A stretch of 24,503 nt of DNA from Nitrospinota bacterium (GTDB lineage Bacteria; Nitrospinota_A; JADGAW01). A program made the translations under genes and the position numbers. Shown here in pieces: positions 14,471 to 21,607 of this stretch. The stretch's first letter is position 1. Each line of letters begins with the position of its first letter. The notes beneath the pieces are model-generated. The model was not told where the DNA came from and ran no database searches. It saw only the letters and a program-made list of their open reading frames with translations. The stretch is from positions 1 through 24,503 of the forward strand of contig JADGAW010000008.1 in the NCBI GenBank assembly GCA_015231815.1, written 5' to 3'.

Positions 14471-14737
14471 TTAACTCAAATGTTTTGTTTCTTCGTCATC
14501 CTGACTATACGACTCAGACTGATAACGTTTTTTATATTTAAAAGCTTTATTTGATGGTCTCAGTGATTTTTGGAAAAAATCTTCATCGTTAAAAGAATCC
14601 CATTTATCAAGCATTTCTTCTTTTCCGGTAATACGGTTTTTAAAGGATGAATTTTTTAGTTTGTAACGTTTATTCCTTTTTTTGTGTCTTTCCGGAATTT
14701 TAGAAAAACTTGCGTCTTCATCATTTGATATTGCCAT
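14471..14737 (-). CDS. small basic protein of unknown function, downstream of the sigma-54 activator
   Basis: 88 residues, no membrane segment and no signal peptide, strongly hydrophilic. It has a basic N-terminal half (RHKKRNKRYKLKN) and a mix of acidic and basic residues after that (KAFKYKKRYQ, then QDDEET). I do not recognise a family. It starts 18 bases after the stop of the NtrC-like gene on the same strand, so it is probably co-transcribed and could be a partner or target of that regulator. No ribosome site is visible. The overlapping plus-strand frame (14682-14906) is mostly the antisense of the regulator's end and is not convincing. It could be a nucleic-acid-binding or disordered accessory protein; that is a guess from composition. 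Confidence 0.55.
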   Translation of the reverse strand: MAISNDEDASFSKIPERHKKRNKRYKLKNSSFKNRITGKEEMLDKWDSFNDEDFFQKSLRPSNKAFKYKKRYQSESYSQDDEETKHLS

Positions 14738-14755
14738 TACATTTTATTTAAAGTT

Positions 14756-16108
14756 TTATACTGGTTCATTAACTTTTCGCTGCAAAGTTCTGAGACTAAT
14801 ACCTAGCAACTTGGATGCCACGGTTTTGTTTCCATTTGTTCGTAATAACGTTAATCGAATAACCTCTTTCTCCATCTCCGGAAGAGTTAGATTGAAGGGA
14901 ATTTGAAAGAAATCCGATGTCTCGGGATTATTTAACAGAAGAAATGATGGAAGAAATTTTGACTCAATAACTTTTTTCTTACATGTTGCCATAGCCGATT
15001 CTATAGCATTTTCCAGTTCTCTTACATTTCCGGGCCACTGGTAATTTAAGAGAACTTGCATCGACTCTTTCGTTATTCCCTGAATACCATAGCCGTTTTC
15101 TTTGTTCAGTTTGTTCATAAAAAAACTTGCGAGAAGAGGAATGTCATCCTTCCTCTCATTCAAAGGAGGGATTTCAATATGTATGACATTTAGTCTGTAG
15201 TAGAGGTCTTCACGAAACTTTTTTTCCGCTATTAACTCTTTTAGGTTTTGATTCGTTGCTGCAATCACCCTTACATTTACCGATATGGTTTTATTACCGC
15301 CAACTCTTTCGAACTCCTTTTCCTGTAATATTCTAAGAAGTTTTATCTGCGTACTCATGGGAACATCACCAATTTCATCAAGGAAAATAGTTCCTTCGTT
15401 AGCCATTTCGAACCTTCCGATTCTTTTTGCAAGAGCTCCGGTAAATGCTCCCTGTTCATGTCCAAAAAGCTCAGATTCGAGAACCCCTTCGTTAAATGCT
15501 GCACAATTTACCTTTATAAAAGGCCCTGATGCCCTTTCGCTATTAAAATGGATGGCATTTGCGACCATTTCTTTTCCAGTACCGGTTTCCCCGGTAATCA
15601 GAATATTTACATTTTTTGCAGCAATGTTTTCAACGGTGTTTTTGAGTGTTCGAATCGCCTTACTACTTCCAATAATCTTGTCAAAATTAAATTTTTCCTT
15701 AACTTTTTTCTCCAGATTATTTTTTGCTATATATAAGTCCTGCTTCTCAATAGCTTTACTGATAACCATTGCCAAAAGCTTGTTATTTACAGGAAACTCG
15801 TAGAAGTCGTAAGCTCCTTCCTTCATTACCTCGATTGCCTTGGCAAAGGTAATTTCTTCTGCAAAGAAAATTACTTCAATAAAGGGTTTTATTTTCTTAA
15901 TTTTTCTCAGAAAAGTAAGAGGGTTGGTTTTCTTTAGGTAGTAATCAGCCAGAACAATATTTATCTCTTCGTTTCTGACAAATTTTAGAAGCTGACTTTC
16001 ATCATTTGCGAGAAAGACAGTTACGTTCTTTTTCTTCTTGAGAAAATCAAGGAAACTTTTTCTTTCCTCATCTATTTCCTCGCAAATAAGAGCAATTTGT
16101 ATTTCCAT
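14756..16108 (-). CDS. sigma-54-dependent activator, NtrC family, with degenerate receiver
   Basis: Activates RNA polymerase holoenzyme containing sigma-54 by ATP hydrolysis. The receiver-like domain (about 1-120) keeps D55 (LADYYL), but the conserved lysine is replaced by F105 (EFP instead of EKP), and the Ser/Thr switch position is alanine (FFAEE). The acidic pocket is unusual as well (ICEEIDEE). The AAA+ domain (about 143-375) is complete: Walker A GETGTGKE 173-180, GAFTGA 220-225 for sigma-54 contact, Walker B FLDEIG 242-247, and WPGNVRELENA. A Fis-type helix-turn-helix closes the protein (NKTVASKLLGISLRTLQRKV). No histidine kinase gene is adjacent. A strong sigma-70 promoter precedes it (16161-16189). 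Divergent from the small acidic protein gene, which is a candidate target. Confidence 0.92.
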   Translation of the reverse strand: MEIQIALICEEIDEERKSFLDFLKKKKNVTVFLANDESQLLKFVRNEEINIVLADYYLKKTNPLTFLRKIKKIKPFIEVIFFAEEITFAKAIEVMKEGAYDFYEFPVNNKLLAMVISKAIEKQDLYIAKNNLEKKVKEKFNFDKIIGSSKAIRTLKNTVENIAAKNVNILITGETGTGKEMVANAIHFNSERASGPFIKVNCAAFNEGVLESELFGHEQGAFTGALAKRIGRFEMANEGTIFLDEIGDVPMSTQIKLLRILQEKEFERVGGNKTISVNVRVIAATNQNLKELIAEKKFREDLYYRLNVIHIEIPPLNERKDDIPLLASFFMNKLNKENGYGIQGITKESMQVLLNYQWPGNVRELENAIESAMATCKKKVIESKFLPSFLLLNNPETSDFFQIPFNLTLPEMEKEVIRLTLLRTNGNKTVASKLLGISLRTLQRKVNEPV

Positions 16109-16160
16109 TGTAACTTTTTACGTAAAATAACCATGTCATACTGACGTACTTACTGGGCAA

Positions 16161-16189
16161 ATTATACATCAAGCACGTCATTTTGTCAT
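16161..16189 (-). promoter_or_regulatory. sigma-70 promoter of the NtrC-like regulator
   Basis: On the minus strand: ATGACA (-35, plus 16184-16189), exactly 17 bases, TATAAT (-10, plus 16161-16166). This is the best match to consensus in the window, with a predicted start near 16154 and a leader of about 45 bases. TGACGT (16142-16147) and its inverse ACGTCA (16175-16180) flank the -10 box, and GTCATA recurs at 16135 and 16185. These could be regulator contacts. Confidence 0.6.
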
Positions 16190-16250
16190 AAAATACTTTT
16201 CTCTTTGAACTGACAATTCAGCATTGAACATTAAAAGCATCATACCATAG

Positions 16251-16312
16251 CTATTCATGCCCTAGTTGACTGGTACAACATAAGTGGTACGCATATTGAT
16301 AAGCATGAATAG
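16251..16312. promoter_or_regulatory. 10-bp perfect inverted repeat enclosing the acidic-protein promoter region
   Basis: CTATTCATGC (16251-16260) and GCATGAATAG (16303-16312) are exact reverse complements separated by 42 bases. The enclosed stretch holds TTGACT (16266-16271) and two copies of TGGTAC (16271-16276, 16285-16290). It is placed in the divergent region between the sigma-54 activator and the acidic-protein gene, so it may be a pair of regulator-binding sites. The perfect 10-bp match is unlikely to be chance in so short a region. Confidence 0.5.
16285..16300 (+). promoter_or_regulatory. sigma-54-like promoter element before the acidic-protein gene
   Basis: TGGTACG, four bases, TTGAT, with the GG and TTG elements at the exact -24/-12 spacing. 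It matches the consensus TGGCACG-N4-TTGCW except T for C at the fourth base and A for the normally conserved C of the -12 box, which weakens the call. Start would be near 16310, about 54 bases before the TTG start codon. A neighbouring NtrC-type activator makes it worth noting. Confidence 0.35.
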
Positions 16313-16363
16313 ATTTTAAAACAGTAACGTATTAATTAAAAATTATTAAAGGAGGTGATTTCA

Positions 16364-16570
16364 TTGAAAAAGATCACAACGTTGATCGCCGCTGTTTTGT
16401 TTGCTTTAACATTCTCACTTGCATATGCTGAGACTGATTCCTCAAGCTCAGATGGCAGTGAAGCCGTTATGGACGATAATGCTACTACTGAAGAAGAAAT
16501 CGTAGTAGATGATGCTGAATCAGGAAGTGAAACTTCTGCTGAAGAATCTTCAACTGAAACAGATAAGTAA
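16364..16570 (+). CDS. small, highly acidic exported protein, TTG start
   Basis: 68 residues from TTG 16364. The frame is open from GTG 16355, but TAAAGGAGGTGAT (16347-16359), a near-complete complement to the 16S rRNA 3' end, overlaps that GTG and lies 8 bases before the TTG. That fixes the start and implies strong translation. A signal peptide (MKKITTLIAAVLFALTFSLAYA) is followed by a 46-residue mature part with 17 Asp/Glu, many Ser/Thr, and a single basic residue at the end. It has no cysteines and is likely disordered in the periplasm. I know no family; metal or cation binding or cell-envelope charge are guesses. Preceded by a possible sigma-54 element and followed by a strong hairpin terminator, so it is a single-gene unit. 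Confidence 0.72.
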   Translation: MKKITTLIAAVLFALTFSLAYAETDSSSSDGSEAVMDDNATTEEEIVVDDAESGSETSAEESSTETDK

Positions 16571-16588
16571 AAGATAAACCTTAAAACA

Positions 16589-16618
16589 CCCTGACTAGGA
16601 ACACCTTCCTAGTCAGGG
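16589..16618. terminator. strong bidirectional hairpin terminator
   Basis: CCCTGACTAGGAA (16589-16601) and TTCCTAGTCAGGG (16606-16618) form a perfect 13-bp stem with a 4-base loop CACC. It lies between the convergent acidic-protein gene and the phosphatase gene. The minus strand is followed by GTGTTTTAAGG and the plus strand by a less T-rich run, so it can serve both. Confidence 0.75.
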
Positions 16619-16659
16619 AGATCACTTTAACTTTACTGCAACAAAAAATACTGGGGGAA

Positions 16660-18969
16660 TTAAAGAAACTTCACAAGCATAAGTGCAATATCATCACCAG
16701 AATTACCTTCATCAAGAAACGTTTTATTAAAGGACATCATACTGTCCAAAATGTTTTTCTTGTCAATTGATTTATGAAAAACATCCTGCATTCTTGATAA
16801 CGATAAATATTCTCCTTTAGAATTTGTTGATTCATGGTAACCATCTGTATAAAGAAGTACCATATCTCCTTCTTCAATATCAACTGTTAGCTCAGGAAAA
16901 TCATCATCATCAAAAAGAACCAACGGTGTTCCATCATAAGAGTTTAAATAAGAAACCGTATTTTCCTTTTTCTTATAGAACATTGGTGGGAAATGACCGG
17001 CACTTGCATAGGTAAGGGTATTTTTTTTATGGTCATATATAGAATAAAACATCGTTAAATAGTGAGTATTAACAGAATGTTCACATAAAACTCCATTAAG
17101 AACCCTTAATGCCATTCCTGGAGAAGTTGCCTCATTGAGAAGCAGGTGGATATAATTCCTGACATTTGTCATTATTATTGTTGCGGAGGCTCCATGACCT
17201 GAAACATCGGCAATAAGAAAGCAGGAGTAATCATTGCCAATTTTAAAAAAATCATAATAATCTCCTCCAGATTGGTAACAGGGCTGATAAACAACATCAA
17301 TTTTAAATCTTTCAGATGTAAGAATCTTTTCTGGAAGCAGCTTTTGTTGTAACTCACCTGTTTCTTTTAACTGGTGATTAATTTTCTTATATAACGATTT
17401 CAGTTCATTGTTTCTGTCAATTAACTTCCGTTCAATGACCTTTCGAGCTTGAATCTCTTTATTAAGTTGGTTTATCAGAGTATAATTTTTTATATGACTT
17501 TCAATCCGTGCAATAAGCTCATCACTATCAAATGGTTTTGCCAGATAATCCTCTGCACCAGTCTTAATAGCCTGAATCACTAAGTTTTTGTTCAGGGAAC
17601 TTGTGACAATAATAACGGGGATTTGTCGGTAAAGCTTATTTTCCTTAATTCTTTTACAGGTTTCCAAACCATCCATAACAGGCATTCGGTAATCCAATAA
17701 AATACAGGAGGGTTTATAGCCTTCATTGAGTAAGTCCAAAACTCCCTGACCATTTTCAACAATTTTGCTTTCAAAACCATATTGGTTCAGAACTGATTTA
17801 AAGATGCTTTGAGAAAACTTACTATCATCAGCGGCAATAACCTTATCCTTCCTCAGCTCTTTATTGTCACTTAAAATATGTTGAATATATGTAGCGAGAT
17901 GCCCTTTGGTAAAAGGCTTCGTAAAATACTCCACCACACCCACCTCAAAGCCTTTTGATCTTTCTTCCACACTATTTCTTGCAGTAATCATAATAATGGG
18001 AATAGTCGCTGTCAGAGGGTTTTCCTTTAACTTTCGACAGGCATCGTAACCATTCATAACAGGCATATCAATATCCATTGTAATGAGGTCAGGTTTTTCC
18101 AAAGTAGCTATCTTCACACCTTCCTCACCATTTTCTGAGAGAATTACCTGATATCCCTCCTCTTCCAATTCTCTTTGAAGGGAAATTCTTATCGTATGAC
18201 TGTCATCAACAACAAGAATACTTTTTTTAAGGCTTTTTTTGTTTTGAATATCCGCATCAATAATGATATTAATCAGATGCCGAATATTAAAAGGCAGGGG
18301 TAGAAAATAATCGATACCAACGGTATAACCAGTCAACGCCATTAATTTCTTTTCAGACGAAGAAAAGAAGGCTATTTTTGTCGATTTACTTCCCAATTGC
18401 TTAAATAACCTCTGAGCATTCTTCAATCCGTTTCCCTTTTGATCATCAAGGAAAATTAACTGAGGTGAATGTAACTCAACTAAAGCAGGTAAGTCTTCTT
18501 CCTTGTCGCAGGAATGAAAATCATAATTATATGTTTTGGCTATTTCTCGAATTTGCTGAAGCAACGAATCAGACAAAAAGGCAACAATGCTAAAAGGAGT
18601 CTTCTGTTTTGAATAAAACTGACTAAGAAGCTCAAGAAGCTCCCCTTCTTCAATCATTTTCTTTTTTACCAGTAACTCCCCGATTCGATGTTTCTTTTTT
18701 GCCTGAATATCAAGAAGATACTTAAGTTGTGAATACTTTAAAAGCCCTAAAAAAATCCCTGCATTCCCAAAATGAACATTATGTTTTTTTTGGAAATCAA
18801 GAATCTGTTCCTTTTCCTCTCCTGAAATAAGCCCCTCTAAAACAGCAATATCACCAAGCTTATCATCAAGCCGACTTTGTATCTCCAATAGTTCATTAAA
18901 TTTCTCACTGCTAATATTGAGTTTTTCCGCAATAAATTCACCAATACGCTGATTTTTTGCTTTTGTCAT
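16660..18969 (-). CDS. multi-receiver SpoIIE-type (PP2C) serine/threonine phosphatase
   Basis: 769-residue cytoplasmic signalling protein. The N-terminal helical region (about 1-120) has two RIGE(F/L) modules (QRIGEFIAEKLNIS, HRIGELLVKKKMIEE) like the N-terminal fold of GspE/MshE-type c-di-GMP-binding proteins. A degenerate receiver follows (about 126-240; D175/D176 present, lysine lost in PLPF). Two canonical receivers come next: about 250-365 (D255/D256, D299 in MDIDMP, K351) and about 375-492 (D381/D382, D426 in LDYRMP, K478). A coiled-coil linker (500-545) precedes the PP2C domain (about 548-769), with metal ligands in GGDYYDF (D570), DVSGHG (D588), TDG (D709) and GDD (D759/D760). Such phosphatases act in partner switching on STAS antagonists. 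The gene 109 bases upstream encodes an RsbW-like ATPase; no STAS gene is in the window. Confidence 0.9.
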   Translation of the reverse strand: MTKAKNQRIGEFIAEKLNISSEKFNELLEIQSRLDDKLGDIAVLEGLISGEEKEQILDFQKKHNVHFGNAGIFLGLLKYSQLKYLLDIQAKKKHRIGELLVKKKMIEEGELLELLSQFYSKQKTPFSIVAFLSDSLLQQIREIAKTYNYDFHSCDKEEDLPALVELHSPQLIFLDDQKGNGLKNAQRLFKQLGSKSTKIAFFSSSEKKLMALTGYTVGIDYFLPLPFNIRHLINIIIDADIQNKKSLKKSILVVDDSHTIRISLQRELEEEGYQVILSENGEEGVKIATLEKPDLITMDIDMPVMNGYDACRKLKENPLTATIPIIMITARNSVEERSKGFEVGVVEYFTKPFTKGHLATYIQHILSDNKELRKDKVIAADDSKFSQSIFKSVLNQYGFESKIVENGQGVLDLLNEGYKPSCILLDYRMPVMDGLETCKRIKENKLYRQIPVIIVTSSLNKNLVIQAIKTGAEDYLAKPFDSDELIARIESHIKNYTLINQLNKEIQARKVIERKLIDRNNELKSLYKKINHQLKETGELQQKLLPEKILTSERFKIDVVYQPCYQSGGDYYDFFKIGNDYSCFLIADVSGHGASATIIMTNVRNYIHLLLNEATSPGMALRVLNGVLCEHSVNTHYLTMFYSIYDHKKNTLTYASAGHFPPMFYKKKENTVSYLNSYDGTPLVLFDDDDFPELTVDIEEGDMVLLYTDGYHESTNSKGEYLSLSRMQDVFHKSIDKKNILDSMMSFNKTFLDEGNSGDDIALMLVKFL

Positions 18970-18979
18970 ATATTTACAT

Positions 18980-18996
18980 CAATAAAAATTTTATTG
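18980..18996. promoter_or_regulatory. near-perfect AT palindrome just before the phosphatase start codon
   Basis: CAATAAAA, one base, TTTTATTG (8-bp arms), ending 11 bases upstream of the ATG at 18969 on the minus strand. It lies in the 109-base gap between the ATPase and phosphatase genes. It could be an operator or a weak hairpin that affects ribosome access. Confidence 0.3.
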
Positions 18997-19078
18997 TGAA
19001 GGCTTAAAGTATATGTGAGAGTGATATAAAAGAATGTGTTGGATTAAGGTCAGGAAATCAATTTAACCTTTTATTTAA

Positions 19079-19972
19079 TTAAAAAGATTTCACCACCATA
19101 ACTCGACTCCCACCATCACTATATTCAATTTTGTCAAAATACATAGCACAGATGTATATACCTCTTCCATTCGGCATATTAATCCTTTCCAGAAGGACAT
19201 CAGGAGTCATCTCAAGATATTTTTTGTAATTAAAACCATTCCCCTCATCTTTAATACTTACAGCAATTTGGTCTTTTAAGGTTGTCTGGCTAATGACCAT
19301 TTGTTTTGTACACGTTTTTTCTCTATTCTCCACTATCTTGTCAAAAACGCCTTCCTGAATATATTTTGACTTTTCTTCCTCAGTAATTCCAAGACTACCA
19401 TGCTCATAGGAGTTAATAAGGATTTCATTAAAATTATGTACTACTTTCATAAAATTATCTTCATCAAAATGCTCTTCATTCTTAGCACTAAACCAATTCA
19501 TTGCATCCTTGAGTCCTGCTTTTGTTGAGTTAATGGTAATTGAATCAAGGTTTCCTGAATAAACGCTTTCGCTTTTACGAATATCTTTGTTGAATTCCCA
19601 CCTGTGTATTGCTCCAAGAATATAGGCAAGAAACTGCCCGGGAACAAATGGTTTCTGCACATAAAAATAAACTCCTCGTCCAAGAAGTTTCATTGCAGAT
19701 GCAGCATCATTTATGACGGTATATGCAACAAAGGGAAGGCGATCATTGTTGTAGTTAAAAAGAGCAAAGTCATAACCATCAACATTAGGCATCATGAGAT
19801 CGCTGACTATAACGTCAATCTCATTGAACCTTACCTTATATATGTCAATAGCAATTTGCCCGTCTTCTGCAGTTATAACTTTGAACCCATTTTCTTTGAG
19901 AAATCGTGCGGTTTTTAGAAGAACAAGCTTGCTGTCTTCCACCAGAAGTACCGTATATTGTTTTTCTTCCAT
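19079..19972 (-). CDS. receiver fused to an RsbW-like HATPase domain (anti-sigma/serine kinase type)
   Basis: 297 residues from ATG 19972, chosen over TTG 19993 because GGGGAAAAA lies at usable distance before it. The receiver (about 5-125) has phospho-acceptor D58 (VSDLMMP) and K107 (VQKPF). The C-terminal ATPase domain (about 150-297) has an N-box (NEILINSYEHG, N187), G1 (DEGNGF, 242-247) and G2 (NGRGIYI). The short form, with no HisKA dimerisation helix, is that of the RsbW/SpoIIAB anti-sigma kinase group rather than a histidine kinase. Together with the downstream SpoIIE-like phosphatase it forms the kinase/phosphatase pair of a partner-switching circuit. The missing STAS protein and sigma factor would be encoded elsewhere. 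In some bacteria such domains are fused in one polypeptide; here they are two genes. Confidence 0.82.
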   Translation of the reverse strand: MEEKQYTVLLVEDSKLVLLKTARFLKENGFKVITAEDGQIAIDIYKVRFNEIDVIVSDLMMPNVDGYDFALFNYNNDRLPFVAYTVINDAASAMKLLGRGVYFYVQKPFVPGQFLAYILGAIHRWEFNKDIRKSESVYSGNLDSITINSTKAGLKDAMNWFSAKNEEHFDEDNFMKVVHNFNEILINSYEHGSLGITEEEKSKYIQEGVFDKIVENREKTCTKQMVISQTTLKDQIAVSIKDEGNGFNYKKYLEMTPDVLLERINMPNGRGIYICAMYFDKIEYSDGGSRVMVVKSF

Positions 19973-20048
19973 CACTTTTTCCCCAAAAAACAATCAATTG
20001 ATAAAGATAAGGTTTATAGCATATTACTATACTTCTTCTTAATTACAC

Positions 20049-20077
20049 GGTAAAAAGGGATTTTGACAGTTTTTACC
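20049..20077. terminator. possible hairpin downstream of tatC
   Basis: GGTAAAAA (20049-20056) pairs with TTTTTACC (20070-20077) around 13 bases. It lies between the tatC stop and the receiver-ATPase gene on the same strand and may separate the two transcription units. The AT-rich stem makes it a weak call. Confidence 0.35.
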
Positions 20078-20094
20078 CCTTGTTTTACTCTATT

Positions 20095-20859
20095 CTAGAC
20101 ACTTTCTTCAAAGTGTCTCTTTGTGGCATACTTTGAAATCCAAATGCCAATTTCATAAAGGATGATAAGAGGAAACGCCATTAATACCTGCGAAACAACA
20201 TCTGGAGGAGTTAAAATCGCACTTAAAAGAAAACAACCAACAATTGCATATCGTCGCTTTTCAACTAAACTTTCTGTAGAAACAATGCCAATTCGGGACA
20301 AGAAATAAATAAGAACGGGAAGTTGAAAGACAACACCGAAAGCGACCAGAAGCTTGCTTACAAAGGAAATGTATTCTTTAACAGAGGGCAAAATCTTAAT
20401 GGTTTCAGATGTAAAACTAATAAAAAACTGAAAAACAAAGGGAAATACAATCTTATAGGCAAAAATTCCCCCGATAAAAAACAGAATAGTTGAAAAAAAT
20501 ACAAACGGTACAACCATTTTGCGTTCAGACGGATATAGTCCAGGTGCTACAAACTTCCAAACCTGAAAATAGAGAACAGGTATTGAAATAAAAATTGCAG
20601 CAATAAATGAAACCTTCATGAAGGTAAAAAATGCTTCCGCCGGATGGGTAAAAATAAAGGTTGAGCCATCAGGCAAAGAGTCTCGAATGGGTTCAGCAAG
20701 AAAAAGAAAAATTTGTTCCGCAAAGGGAAAGCAACTAAAAAAAGCAACTAAAAGTGTTCCAAAGGAAATCAAAACCCGCTTGCGAAGCTCAAGTAAATGT
20801 GATGACAAGGGACCTTCTTTAGCATCATCAATCTGTTCACCTTCAGCTCTTTTTTTCAT
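20095..20859 (-). CDS. tatC: Sec-independent protein translocase TatC
   Basis: Polytopic core subunit of the twin-arginine translocase, which binds the RR signal peptide. 254 residues with six predicted membrane helices. N-terminal SSHLLELRKRVL and the C-terminal ILTPPDVVSQVLMAFPL signature are both present, as is FAPGLYPSERK-like VAPGLYPSERKMVVPFV in the cytoplasmic loop. Length is typical. The ATG at 20859 overlaps the end of the tatB-like gene by 17 bases, so translation is probably coupled. No obvious Tat substrate (S/T-RRxFLK signal) is encoded within the window. Confidence 0.96.
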   Translation of the reverse strand: MKKRAEGEQIDDAKEGPLSSHLLELRKRVLISFGTLLVAFFSCFPFAEQIFLFLAEPIRDSLPDGSTFIFTHPAEAFFTFMKVSFIAAIFISIPVLYFQVWKFVAPGLYPSERKMVVPFVFFSTILFFIGGIFAYKIVFPFVFQFFISFTSETIKILPSVKEYISFVSKLLVAFGVVFQLPVLIYFLSRIGIVSTESLVEKRRYAIVGCFLLSAILTPPDVVSQVLMAFPLIILYEIGIWISKYATKRHFEESV

Positions 20860-21130
20860 TACCTTCTCTATTTAAATCTTTTGCCTCAGTTTTTTCCTCA
20901 TTTTTTGTGTTTTCCTCCTTAAAAGCCTCATCTTTTCTTACAGAAGGAGAATAAATGTCTTCATCATACATTGCCTGTTTCATTGATTCTTCAGCACCCG
21001 ACATGACTTTTTTCAATTCGTTGAGTCCTCGTCCAAGTGACTTGGCTATTTCTGGAAGTTTTGCTGGCCCGACAACCACCAGTGCAACCAATAAAACAAT
21101 AAGAATTTCCGGTAATCCTATTCCAAACAT
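20843..21130 (-). CDS. tatB: TatA/TatB family protein, TatB-like
   Basis: 95 residues: one N-terminal membrane helix followed by an amphipathic helix and a charged tail. The N-terminus MFGIGLPEILIVLLVALVVVG, then PAKLPEIAKSLGRGL, is closest to TatB-type proteins (a GIG start and the P(A/K)KLPE hinge), and its tail is longer than that of the neighbouring TatA. AAAGGA stands 8 bases before the ATG. It starts one base after the tatA stop and overlaps tatC, so the three form one operon. In some lineages such second copies are simply TatA paralogues; the TatB name rests on sequence resemblance and position. Confidence 0.85.
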   Translation of the reverse strand: MFGIGLPEILIVLLVALVVVGPAKLPEIAKSLGRGLNELKKVMSGAEESMKQAMYDEDIYSPSVRKDEAFKEENTKNEEKTEAKDLNREGNEKKS

Positions 21131-21131
21131 T

Positions 21132-21323
21132 TTAAAGTTCCTTTGTATTATTTTCTTTTTCCTGAGAAGGTGTTACATCAATATATTCCTCCTGCTCCCC
21201 CTTCTTAAAGCTTTTAAATCCCTTTCCCAAAGCCGTTCCAACACTTGAAAGTTTTCCTGTTCCAAAAAGAATCAGTATTATTACTAAAATTATAATAAGC
21301 TCTGGCAGTCCAAGTCCTAACAT
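21132..21323 (-). CDS. tatA: twin-arginine translocase subunit TatA
   Basis: 63 residues, forming the pore-like multimer of the Tat system. A membrane helix (GLPELIIILVIILILFG) is followed by the conserved FG hinge and amphipathic helix GKLSSVGTALGKGFKSFKKG. The usual K-L-P after the hinge is K-L-S here. The acidic, polar tail is short, as in TatA. First gene of the tatA-tatB-tatC cluster, one base from the next ATG. No ribosome site or convincing promoter is seen in the 284-base divergent gap up to 21608. Confidence 0.9.
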   Translation of the reverse strand: MLGLGLPELIIILVIILILFGTGKLSSVGTALGKGFKSFKKGEQEEYIDVTPSQEKENNTKEL

Positions 21324-21607
21324 GGTAATAAAGGATAGAAGTATTTAATCGCTAAAATGAAGCCTATTTTATACCATGAGTCTGGAAAGTTTAAAGAGGG
21401 GAAGAACGGAAGGGTAAAAGCTATGAGTTATTGATAATCCCATAAATACCTTCCTCCGGTTGAGTGAGGTAAAGTCTCCATAAATAGCTCAATTAAAGAT
21501 TCAATTGTGTATATTTTTTCCTATTTTGCATTTGGCTATTTTTCATTAATTTCATTATAGGGAATGTGATAAAATATCCAATTTTTCAACCTAGACCAAG
21601 TACTTAT

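Noticed and set aside
14682..14906. Plus-strand frame of 74 codons antisense to the end of the sigma-54 activator and the basic-protein gene
   Set aside because: It is opposite a well-supported helix-turn-helix coding region, has no ribosome site and looks like a shadow of the real genes.
15285..15803. Plus-strand frame of 172 codons inside the sigma-54 activator gene
   Set aside because: It is the antisense of the conserved AAA+ domain, whose minus-strand motifs (Walker A, GAFTGA) are unambiguous.
20063..20096. TTGACA on the plus strand with TATTCT downstream as a promoter
   Set aside because: Spacing is 22 bases and it would only drive antisense transcription into tatC.
21324..21607. Divergent tatA/aminotransferase region, searched for a riboswitch, tRNA or small gene
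   Set aside because: Only short repeats (two TCAATT copies, CCTC/GAGG) and a 25-codon frame without a ribosome site were found; nothing fits a known RNA class.
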